The notes under the pieces are model-generated. The model was not told where the DNA came from and made no database searches. It worked only from the letters and a program-made list of their open reading frames with translations. Positions 27,573-35,403 of a stretch of 64,000 nt of DNA are shown piece by piece. The DNA is taken from contig CAWFMA010000018.1 in NCBI GenBank assembly GCA_963816855.1, positions 1 through 64,000 on the forward strand. Direction: 5' to 3'. The stretch is from DASTFP01 sp963816855. Lineage in GTDB: Bacteria > Verrucomicrobiota > Verrucomicrobiia > Chthoniobacterales > Terrimicrobiaceae. The translations under genes and the position numbers were made by a program. Each line of letters opens with the position of its first letter. Positions within the stretch are counted from its first letter, which is position 1.

Positions 27573-27594
27573 TGTAACGTGTCAATACATTACA
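27573..27594. promoter_or_regulatory. Operator-like palindrome 2 (upstream of the CGNR gene)
   Basis: TGTAACG, eight bases, CATTACA: same layout as the first palindrome with one base changed in the left arm. Centres are 37 bases apart. It ends 7 bases before the CGNR start codon, so it could serve autoregulation. Confidence 0.7.
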
Positions 27595-27601
27595 TTGAGC
27601 T

Positions 27602-28156
27602 ATGAGTAATTTTCGAAAAGGAAACGGCGCGGCGTGGCTCGATTTCCTCGCCACCCGGATCGGTCGCTACCGCCAGGCACAGACCGAAATGTTGCCAGAT
27701 CCGGAAGCACTTCAGGCCTGGCTGTCCGAACAGGATCTAGCCCCGAGCACCGCGCCCAACGAGCAAGACTTGTCTCGGGCGTGGAAGCTCCGTGAGGCGC
27801 TGCACGCCGTCGCGCGCTCGGCGCTCGAGAAAACCGCACCCTCTCGCGCGGCGCTGGTGACGATTGAGCAAGCGCTGGCGGATGACAAACCATTGCGGAT
27901 TCGCCCGAGCAAGTCAGGACTACGGACCGCTCGGCCGCTCACGGCAGCGGAGGCCCTCGCGCGCCTGGCCCGATCAGCGGTGAGTGAGCTCGGCGGTCCG
28001 CAGCGCGCTCATCTTCGCGCCTGCGCCGATGAGACCTGCGCCGGTATTTTTATCGATCATACCGGGCGTCGGCAGTGGTGTTCCGACCAGCTTTGCGGCA
28101 ACCGCGCGCGGGTGCGCGCCCATCGCGAACGGGCACGCGCGAAGGAAACCAGGTGA
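27602..28156 (+). CDS. CGNR zinc-finger protein (ABATE domain), probable regulator
   Basis: The 184-aa protein has an N-terminal ABATE (DUF1470) region (about residues 12-125, with RIGRYRQAQTEMLPDPEALQ) and a C-terminal CGNR zinc finger. The finger reads CADETCAGIFIDHTGRRQWC, then SDQLCGNRARVRAHRERAR; the four cysteines would bind zinc and the CGNR-plus-basic tail is the family hallmark. CGNR proteins are regarded as stress-linked transcription regulators. It is divergent from the EamA exporter, and two matching palindromes lie in the 52-base gap, so control of the exporter and itself is likely. The DNA-binding role is inferred from family and context. Confidence 0.85.
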   Translation: MSNFRKGNGAAWLDFLATRIGRYRQAQTEMLPDPEALQAWLSEQDLAPSTAPNEQDLSRAWKLREALHAVARSALEKTAPSRAALVTIEQALADDKPLRIRPSKSGLRTARPLTAAEALARLARSAVSELGGPQRAHLRACADETCAGIFIDHTGRRQWCSDQLCGNRARVRAHRERARAKETR

Positions 28157-28335
28157 GCATGGCGCCGGACGGGCGGATGCCACGCCCGTTGCCTGATCCG
28201 CCGACCATTTTGACGGCTAAGTGTTCGTTCCCGACTTCGGCAGGGAATGCGTAATGGCCCAATGTATTCAAGACCGCGCTCCTGTATCCAAAGCGGTCGA
28301 CCGCCACAAAGTCTAGTCGTGTCGTGAGCACTAAG

Positions 28336-28668
28336 AACCTGTGAAAGAATTAGAAAGCGCCGCACGAGAGCAAGAAAGCCGTATGGCAAGGCGCACGCGA
28401 GGGCGCATCCCCGCAGCGGGCTGTAACCGAGCGGGCAACGCGGCCAGACGGCCTTTCCTGCTCTCGCCCACAGGGTTGCGTGTCTTTTTGGCTTGACCTG
28501 CGTTGCTCGGGCGGGACAGCCGAGCGAAGGGAGACAGCCTGCCGAAGGCAGCCCGCAGGGCGGTGCAAAGCATCGGCAACACCGCTGCGGGTATTGCCGC
28601 CGCCCTCACGCCTTGGCCAAGCCAAAAATCCAGCAGCAACGCGGCACTTTGTAATTTTTTCACAGGTT
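28336..28668. repeat. 333-bp element with 28-bp terminal inverted repeats
   Basis: The left end is aacctgtgaaagaattagaa then agcgccgc; the right end, read on the other strand, is aacctgtgaaaaaattacaa then agtgccgc, 25 of 28 bases identical. The interior is GC-rich with a minus-strand frame (28,331-28,663) that crosses the whole element and matches no known protein, so I treat it as non-coding. TAAG lies directly left of the element and one base beyond its right end, a possible imperfect target duplication. It lies directly upstream of the truncated RND pump gene. Confidence 0.65.
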
Positions 28669-28721
28669 GTAAGCTACATTTACAGAGCCCGAAGGTCGTG
28701 CTAGCCTTGCCGTAAGCCAGT

Positions 28722-29268
28722 CAATGGACCGACCTGACCTATCAGCAGATTTTGGCGGGGAATACCACGCTCTTCATCTTCCCGCTTTGCGTCCTTTTCG
28801 TCTTCCTGACCCTGGCCGCGCAATACGAAAGCTGGGCACTTCCCTTTGCCATCATTCTTATTGTTCCCATGTGCATCCTCTCTGCGCTCGCGGGAGTGCT
28901 GTTGCGGAGAATGGACAATAATATCTTTACGCAGATCGGCTTCGTCGTCCTCGTGGGACTCGCATGCAAGAACGCGATTCTCATCGTCTAATACGCAAAG
29001 CAGATTGAAGACTCCGGCAAGGATACCATTTCCGCCGTCGTCGAAGCCTGCAAGCTCCGCCTGCGGCGATTCTCATGACGTCCTTGCCTTTATCGCCGGG
29101 GTAGTTCCTCTCATGCTCGGCTCGGGAGCGGGCGCGGAAATGCGGCAGACGCTGGGCACGGCCGTTTTCGCTGGGATGCTCGGCGTAACGATCTTTGGTA
29201 TTTTCCTTACACCAGTTTTCTATCTGATGGTTCGGAAGTTTGCCTCCAGAAAGCAGGCCAACGCCTAA
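28722..29268 (+). pseudogene. C-terminal fragment of an RND (AcrB/HAE1) efflux pump
   Basis: The fragment begins WTDLTYQQILAGNTTLFIFP, the start of the last membrane block of HAE1 pumps, and continues FLTLAAQYESWALPFAIIL and VGLACKNAILIV. A TAA at 28,989-28,991 interrupts the frame where pumps have a Glu. The frame resumes (AKQIEDSGKDTISAVVEACK), shifts near 29,060 (expected RPILMTSLAFIAG) and recovers as VPLMLGSGAGAEMRQTLGTA to the stop at 29,268. Full pumps have about 1,040 residues; some 850 are missing on the 5' side, where the inverted-repeat element sits. It cannot be functional. The missing part is nowhere else in the window. Confidence 0.85.
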
Positions 29269-30014
29269 CCTAACCATCCTTTTGGCTTCGCTTTTCTGTT
29301 CGCTCTCGACCCAATACCACTGCTTCCCTACAGAGGATCACCTGAGAAATTTTTAAGACCGACTGACTTAGCGTAATTGTGATCGGCCTGCTTCCGACCT
29401 ATCCCGTTGCTTGGATGGATTGCAGGGATTGGCAGTCTTATGCCGCGTCTTTTCTTTGGCGCTCAAGGCACTGCATGGAACGGGCGCCTAATCGTCCGGT
29501 CCGCGTCCTTGTAGCCGGGCGGCAGCATCGCGTATTGGGCCCGGCTCCCTTGTCGTGGCCGGTGTGGCCCACATTTCAGCGGCGCGTTCCCAGCGTTCCA
29601 TAGAGCGCCTGTTCCTGCGCCGCCGGGATCTCCATGACAAGGGGGGCCGTCCTTCAGGTTGACGAAGAAGATGAAGTAACTGGTCGAAATGGTCCGGCGT
29701 CGTCGTCTTGGTTCATCCAGGTGTTGGGGTTCGACCAAAAGATAGCGTTGTTGACTTGGCGCCGAAGCGGAAGTATTCCCCCCGCATCGCATCGACTTTG
29801 ACGCGCGGCATCCCGCAGATTGCGGATTCGCCCGAGCAAAGTCGGGCGTGCGAATCGCTAGAGGCCGCGCAGGCCCCAGCGCGCCCGGCCCAAGGCCAAC
29901 CGCCCCAGGCTTGCCGGCAGCCAACGTCAAACCATTCGGTAATCGGTAGAGCTGCTTGCTTGTGAATGCGACGCTTTTCATCAAAGTGGACGATGCGGAC
30001 GGCGAATTCCAATA
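29269..30014. other. Gene-poor stretch upstream of addA
   Basis: About 750 bases between the RND fragment and the helicase-nuclease gene. Overlapping frames on the minus strand (29,463-29,984 and 29,654-29,839) look like noise or very old remnants. AddB, the usual partner of the next gene, is not present. Confidence 0.4.
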
Positions 30015-33000
30015 ATGCCAGCGTCAGACAAATACGCGTCGAAGAACGAGCCTTGCCTTAAGCACCAAAGGATCATTGCCAACGCCGGTTCAGGGAAGAC
30101 CTACCGGCTGGCGACCCGATATATCGAGCTTCTCGAGCGCGGCGTGCCGGCCGAGCGGATCGTGGCGCTGACCTTTACCCGGAAGGCAGCCGGCGAATTC
30201 CTGGACGCGATTTTCAACCGGCTGGTAGAGGCCTCGTCATCCGCGGAAACCGCCCGGACCCTCGGCGCCGAGACGCGGTCCGGCGGGCTTTCCGCGGCCG
30301 GGTGCCTCGCGCATCTGAGGCAGCTCGTCGAGAAACTTCCCCTTCTCACGCTTGGCACGCTGGACAGTTTTTTGGGGCGCATCCTGCGCGCGTTCTCCGT
30401 AGAATGCGGGTTGGCCGGCGAAGTGGCCATTCTGGAAGACAATTTACAGACTGTTCTTCGCCGGCAAGTCCTGGCAGGCGTTTTCCGTGAAGAGGGCCGC
30501 AGCGACGAGGGCTTTTCGGCGTTTCTCGAGCTGATTCGCAAGAAGAATCGCAATCGCGAGGGACGCAATATTTCCGGCATCCTGGATCGGGAAATCGAAA
30601 ATTTGCACGAGCGCTTTCTCCTCACCCCCGGCGGGACGTCCTGGGGCGATCCTTCGACCATCTGGCCGCAGGAGCGGCCTGTCCTCGACGCCGCAAAGTT
30701 TTCCGGCTTGGCCCGGGCGTTCGAACAGGAGCTTTTCCGGATCTACCCGGAGATGGATCAAAACGATCGCGGCAAGTGGGAAGCGCTTTTCCAGGAAGCG
30801 CGCGCGCTCTTTCGTGGATCACCCACCTCCGGAACGCTCATGAGATTTGCCTCCCAAGCGATCAGGCTTTTCCCCGGCGAAACCGGCCCGGATCGCTTTT
30901 CGCTGAAGGGTCCGGATCGAAGGGAGCGGCTCTTCCCCGCGGCTTTGCGCCGCATGGTCGCGGCGCTGGGATTCGCGATCATGCAGGCCGAGCTAGAAGG
31001 CCGGCTTGAGCGGTCGCGCGCGCTCTACGATCTGATGGCTCGCTTTGAAACGCGCTACCAGGCTGAGGTTCGCGATGCCGGACAGCTTACCTTTCTCGAT
31101 GTCGCCGGTTTGCTCGCGGCAGCCGGCGGGACCCGTTGGGGAACAAAAACGCTTCAGCCTTTCACCCGCCAGGAAATGGATTTCCGGCTCGACTCCTCTT
31201 ATGATCACTGGCTTCTCGACGAATTTCAAGACACCAGCCGCTTGCAGTGGAAAGCGCTGCGCGACCTTGTCGACGAGGTAATCCAAAGCGACAGCGGCCA
31301 GCGCTCGTTTTTTTATGTAGGCGACACCAAGCAGGCTATCTATTCGTGGCGTGGCGGCGATCCCCGGCTGTTCGACGAAATCGCGGACTTCTACAACGCA
31401 TCGGGAACCGAGCGCATCGACACGAGCGAAGCCCTGGAGGTTTCCTTCCGCTCCGTTCCCGAGATCGTCGAGGCGGTGAACGCGATTTTCTCCCCTCCCC
31501 ATCTGGAGCAGATCGCTCAGCAGTTCGATTACCCTCAGCAGGCAATCGACCGCTGGAAATCCGCCTGGCACGAGCATAAGCCGCACAGGCCGGCGCGAAA
31601 CTGCGGCTGGTTTGAATGGAGGCCGCTGGAAATCCCGTCCGGCGAGGCGAAAGCCCTGCTTGACGAAGAGGCCGCCCGGTTGATCGCGGATATTGATCCG
31701 ATCTCCAAGGGCTTATCATGCGCGGTCCTCGTCCGGTCGAATGCGCGAATTGTCACCGTAATCGATGCGCTTCGCAGGGTCGGGCTGTCCGCCACATCGG
31801 AAGGCCGGTTTTTCCCTTGCCAGGACAACGACTTCGCGACGGCGATGCTCGCCCTGTTGAACGTGGTCGCCCACCCGGATGATTCGCTTTCCCTTGGTCA
31901 TGTAAGAATGACTCCTTTGCGGGCGTTCCTCGAGGAAGGGGTGACGAAATTCCGGGTGTCCGCGTTGAAGAGGATCCGGGAAACAGGCTTCGGCGGAGCA
32001 TTATCGCATTGGGTGGCCAAAGCGGGCCTGGAGGCAAAGCCGTTCGCCGGCAACCGGGCTGAGGAGCTTATCAAGGCGGGGAACAGCTTCGACGCCACCT
32101 GGCGCGGCCCACTTGGTGTGGATGAATTCCTGTCCTTCGCGCAAGGGGTCATTTCGTCGGAGGACCCTGCGGAGGCATCGATTCGGGTTTTGACCATTCA
32201 CGCGGCAAAGGGGCTCGACTTCGATATGGTCGTCCTGCCGGATCTCGCTCCCCCCTCCTTCAATTCGCGCCAGGAAATGTATCTTCACTATGAACCGGAT
32301 GGACAGGTGCGATGGGGGCTGGAGCTTCCGCCCAAGGAAGTTTGCCTGGCCGACCCCGTTCTTCGCCAAGCCTGGGAAAACGAAGTCGCCGAGCGTTGCT
32401 ACGAGAGCCTTTGTCTTTCCTATGTCGCGGTCACCAGAGCCAGGCGCGCGCTTTACCTTCTGAGCCGAAAGCCCAATTCGCTGCGCACGCAGGCTTCCAA
32501 AGATTACCGTGACTTCAGGCGTCTCCTGCAGGGAACGTTTTCGCCGGACGGCGCGAGATCCGGCGATCCGGCCTGGCACGAAAAGCTGGGCCGGAAGAGG
32601 CCTGTCGAGACCGCGCGCCGGATCCTATCGCTGGGAGGAAAACGAAAGGGCGCCGCTTCCGCCCTCCTGCCATCGAAGGCAGCGGCTCCGCCCATCCCGG
32701 CCGCTTCGTTTTTCGGCGAGACCTCCTCGCTGGCTTCCGGGACCGAAGTGCACCGCGCGCTGGCGGGAATCTCCTGGTTCGATGACCCGGTCCCTGATTT
32801 CGAAGGACTGCCGGAGAATGTCCGCCCTCAGTTGGCCGCCTTCCTGGATACGCAGATCGCGCGGCGGCTTTTCACCCGGCCGGCGACGCCTCACCTCCTG
32901 TGGCGGGAAAAGGCGTTCGACGTGATCCTCGACGGGCAATGGATCAGCGGTGTGTTTGATCGGGTGGTCATCTACTGCACCGACGGCGGAAAAGCACGGA

Positions 33001-33209
33001 GGGCGGCGATCTACGACTTCAAAACTGATGAAGGGGAACTGGTGGCCAAAACCTACAGAACACAAATGGGCCTTTACCGGAAGGCTCTCGCCTCGCTCGC
33101 GGGCCTGGAAGAAACGCATGTCACTTCCAGCCTGATTTCCGTGCGCGGAGGGAAGGAGGTCCCGATTTTCGAAGCGGACCTCGTCCAAGGTCTTTTCGAC
33201 CTGGTCTGA
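30015..33209 (+). CDS. addA: UvrD-type helicase-nuclease, AddA/RecB-like
   Basis: The 1064-aa protein has every helicase motif of the UvrD/RecB group in order. They are the Q-like motif with Walker A ANAGSGKTYRLATRY near residue 21, motif Ia ALTFTRKAAGEF, Walker B WLLDEFQDTSRLQWK near 397, motif III FFYVGDTKQAIYSWRGG, motif V TIHAAKGLDFDMVVLPD near 728, and motif VI SYVAVTRARRALYLL near 802. At the C-terminus (about 960-1015) lies a RecB-type nuclease: GVFDRVVIYCTDGG, then AAIYDFKTDEG with the catalytic Asp and Lys. AddA works with AddB in repair of double-strand breaks. No addB lies next to it in this window. The frame is intact; it marks the left edge of the well-preserved half. Confidence 0.88.
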   Translation: MPASDKYASKNEPCLKHQRIIANAGSGKTYRLATRYIELLERGVPAERIVALTFTRKAAGEFLDAIFNRLVEASSSAETARTLGAETRSGGLSAAGCLAHLRQLVEKLPLLTLGTLDSFLGRILRAFSVECGLAGEVAILEDNLQTVLRRQVLAGVFREEGRSDEGFSAFLELIRKKNRNREGRNISGILDREIENLHERFLLTPGGTSWGDPSTIWPQERPVLDAAKFSGLARAFEQELFRIYPEMDQNDRGKWEALFQEARALFRGSPTSGTLMRFASQAIRLFPGETGPDRFSLKGPDRRERLFPAALRRMVAALGFAIMQAELEGRLERSRALYDLMARFETRYQAEVRDAGQLTFLDVAGLLAAAGGTRWGTKTLQPFTRQEMDFRLDSSYDHWLLDEFQDTSRLQWKALRDLVDEVIQSDSGQRSFFYVGDTKQAIYSWRGGDPRLFDEIADFYNASGTERIDTSEALEVSFRSVPEIVEAVNAIFSPPHLEQIAQQFDYPQQAIDRWKSAWHEHKPHRPARNCGWFEWRPLEIPSGEAKALLDEEAARLIADIDPISKGLSCAVLVRSNARIVTVIDALRRVGLSATSEGRFFPCQDNDFATAMLALLNVVAHPDDSLSLGHVRMTPLRAFLEEGVTKFRVSALKRIRETGFGGALSHWVAKAGLEAKPFAGNRAEELIKAGNSFDATWRGPLGVDEFLSFAQGVISSEDPAEASIRVLTIHAAKGLDFDMVVLPDLAPPSFNSRQEMYLHYEPDGQVRWGLELPPKEVCLADPVLRQAWENEVAERCYESLCLSYVAVTRARRALYLLSRKPNSLRTQASKDYRDFRRLLQGTFSPDGARSGDPAWHEKLGRKRPVETARRILSLGGKRKGAASALLPSKAAAPPIPAASFFGETSSLASGTEVHRALAGISWFDDPVPDFEGLPENVRPQLAAFLDTQIARRLFTRPATPHLLWREKAFDVILDGQWISGVFDRVVIYCTDGGKARRAAIYDFKTDEGELVAKTYRTQMGLYRKALASLAGLEETHVTSSLISVRGGKEVPIFEADLVQGLFDLV

Positions 33210-33237
33210 CCGGGCGAGGCGCACCCTCCGGACCGAA

Positions 33238-34158
33238 TCATTTCATCCCGGTCGCCAGGAGGGTCTGGAAATTTGGCGCATCGGCTTCCCGTGAAACGAC
33301 GCTCAATTCGATTCCCGAGAACCCGGCAGTTCTCAAGAGTTGTTGCAGCTCGACCTGCGAAAAGCCTAGCCAAACGTCCGCGTACAAGTCCCGGGCTTGA
33401 TCGTGGCTGTGCCGGACCAGATCGAGAATGACGATCCGTCCCTTGGCCCGAAGAATGCGGTGCGCGGCCTTCACGGCCTTCTGCGGGCTCGAGGCATGAT
33501 GAAGAGCCTGGCTAAATAGAGCGAGATCAACGCTTTCCTTGGCTATTGGCGGATCTTCGATATCGCCCAGGCGATACTCAAGATTCGCGAAACCGCGCTC
33601 CCGCGCCAAGTTTTCCCCGAACGCGACCATCTTCGCCGAGTTGTCGATGGCGATGACCTTCCGCGCCGTGCGCGCGAGAAGCTGCGACAACGTGCCCTCG
33701 CCGGCGCCAAGATCCGCAATGACCAGGGGCGGCAGCATCCTCAGCAAGGCGTGAGCCAAAGCCTGCCAAGACCGCCCCGGAATATACGTGCGTCCAAACT
33801 TCCCGGCCAACTTGTCAAAATACTCGGCCGCCCTGTCCTTTCGCCTGCGCAAGGCGATCTCCAGACCCGCGCCGTCGTCGGCGGTTTCCGGCAGCTCACG
33901 CCTCGCCGCGTCCAGAATCGAACGAAACGCTGAAACCGCTTCCGGACGAACCGAATAAAAAATATTCTTGCCGACCCGGCGATTGCTGGCGAGGCCCTCT
34001 TTCTTGAGCAGCGAAAGACTTGCTGAGATCCTGGACTGGCTCATCGCCAGTATCTCCTGCAATTCGGCCACGGTCAGTTCTTCCTCCAAGAGCAACAAGA
34101 GCAGGCGAAGCCGGGTTGGATCGGAAATCGCGCGGAGAGATTTGACGATCGACGACAC
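33238..34158 (-). CDS. sahR: ArsR-type regulator fused to a SAM-dependent methyltransferase domain (SahR-like)
   Basis: I place the start at GTG 34,158 (MSSIVKSLRAISDPTRLRLL), since the ArsR fold begins there; a TTG at 34,170 would extend the frame into the operator. Residues 1-80 are a winged helix (ILAMSQSRISASLSLLKKEG as recognition helix). From about 135 there is a class I methyltransferase with motif I VIADLGAGEGTLSQLLA and motif II VIAIDNSAKMV. It is divergent from metK with a 20-bp palindrome between. Fused ArsR-methyltransferase regulators called SahR control SAM/SAH cycle genes in Proteobacteria, binding SAH; the neighbours here are exactly that pathway. So repression of metK-ahcY, released when SAH rises, is likely. 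Whether the domain still methylates is unknown. Confidence 0.85.
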   Translation of the reverse strand: MSSIVKSLRAISDPTRLRLLLLLLEEELTVAELQEILAMSQSRISASLSLLKKEGLASNRRVGKNIFYSVRPEAVSAFRSILDAARRELPETADDGAGLEIALRRRKDRAAEYFDKLAGKFGRTYIPGRSWQALAHALLRMLPPLVIADLGAGEGTLSQLLARTARKVIAIDNSAKMVAFGENLARERGFANLEYRLGDIEDPPIAKESVDLALFSQALHHASSPQKAVKAAHRILRAKGRIVILDLVRHSHDQARDLYADVWLGFSQVELQQLLRTAGFSGIELSVVSREADAPNFQTLLATGMK

Positions 34159-34163
34159 TGGAC

Positions 34164-34183
34164 ATATCAAAATATTTGGATAT
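34164..34183. promoter_or_regulatory. Probable SahR operator
   Basis: The 20 bases atatcaaaatatttggatat form an inverted repeat (ATATCAAA / TTGGATAT, 7 of 8 pairs). They fill the gap between the divergent starts of the regulator (GTG 34,158) and metK (ATG 34,196). The site is AT-rich in GC-rich surroundings. Neither start has a Shine-Dalgarno sequence, so the transcripts may be leaderless, with the operator on both promoters. Confidence 0.75.
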
Positions 34184-34195
34184 TTTAATAAGTAA

Positions 34196-35370
34196 ATGCC
34201 CCGGCGTTATATTTTTTCCTCCGAATCCGTTGGTGAAGGTCATCCGGACAAAGTTTGCGACACCATATCCGACGCCATCCTGGATGCGTGCCTAGCACAG
34301 GACAAGTTTAGCCGTGTGGCCTGTGAAACGTTTGTGAAAAGCAACTTGGTGGTCGTCGGCGGGGAGATCACTACCAAGGCCCAGTTCGACTACAATGCCA
34401 TCATCCGGCAGGCGATTCGCGAAATCGGCTACGTAAACAACGACGACGTCTTTCACGCCGACCACGTGTTCGTAAATAACTACGTTACGGCGCAGAGTCC
34501 GGACATCGCCCAGGGTGTGGACGCCAAGAGCGCTAAGGGCAAGAAGACCGCGGAGCAAGGCGCCGGGGATCAGGGGCTGATGTTTGGCTATGCTTGCGAT
34601 GAAACGCCCGAATTGATGCCGGCCCCGATCATGTTCGCCCATCGTCTGGGCCGGGAGCTCACCCGGTTGCGCAAAAGCGGGAAGGTCAAGTGGCTTCGCC
34701 CGGACGCCAAGAGCCAGGTGTCGGTCCAGTCGACGAAGATGACAAACCGGTGGCCATCTCGAACGTCGTCGTTTCCACGCAGCACTCCGCGGACGCCGAC
34801 CATTCGGAAATTCGAGAATTTGTGATCGAGAAGGTCATCAAAAAGGTGCTCCCCAAGTCGCTTCTGACCTCAAAGACCGAATACCTGGTCAACCCGACGG
34901 GACGATTTGTCATCGGAGGCCCGCAGGGCGACAGCGGCCTAACGGGACGCAAGATTATCGTGGATACCTATGGGGGAATGGGCAGGCACGGCGGCGGCGC
35001 GTTCTCCGGCAAGGACCCGTCAAAGGTCGATCGAAGCGCCGCCTATATGGCTCGCTACGTCGCCAAGAACGTCGTGGCCAGCGGGCTCGCCGCCAGATGC
35101 GAGGTGCAATTCGCATATGCGATCGGGCACCCGGAACCGGTCAGTGTCCACATCAATACCTTCGGAACGAATGCTGTCGCGGAAGAGAGGATCGAAGCGG
35201 CCGTGCTCCAGATTTTTTGCCTCAAACCCGCCGATATCATCGAGCAGCTCAATTTGCTGCGTCCCATTTATTCGAAGAGCACGAACTATGGCCATTTTGG
35301 AAAGGACGATCCCGATCTCACCTGGGAAAGACCGGATCAGGCCAATGCGTTGCGGGAGGCCGTCAAATAG
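34196..35370 (+). pseudogene. metK: S-adenosylmethionine synthetase, with one frameshift
   Basis: MetK makes SAM from methionine and ATP. The first frame (from ATG 34,196) holds SSESVGEGHPDKVCDTISDA, then the GAGDQGLMFGYACDET nucleotide motif, to KSQVSVQ near 34,730. There the frame changes: the second frame continues DEDDKPVAISNVVVSTQH, then GRFVIGGPQGDSGLTGRKII and GGGAFSGKDPSKVDRSAAYM, to the stop at 35,370. One base seems to be missing between CAG and GAC at about 34,731-34,733. Apart from this the protein is complete (about 391 residues) and well conserved. As the gene is normally essential and single-copy, an assembly or sequencing error is as likely as real inactivation. Confidence 0.9.
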
Positions 35371-35403
35371 CGGACTCGATCGATTTGCCAACCAACCACA
35401 CCT

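Noticed and set aside
28331..28663. 110-aa frame inside the 333-bp repeat
   Set aside because: It covers the element end to end, is very GC-rich and low in complexity, and resembles no protein; more likely a by-product of the repeat.
34720..34740. Programmed frameshift in metK
   Set aside because: No slippery heptamer or following pseudoknot is visible, and programmed shifting is not known for metK.
35371..35403. SAH riboswitch upstream of ahcY
   Set aside because: Only 33 bases separate metK and ahcY, too short for the aptamer; control is better explained by the regulator and operator upstream of metK.
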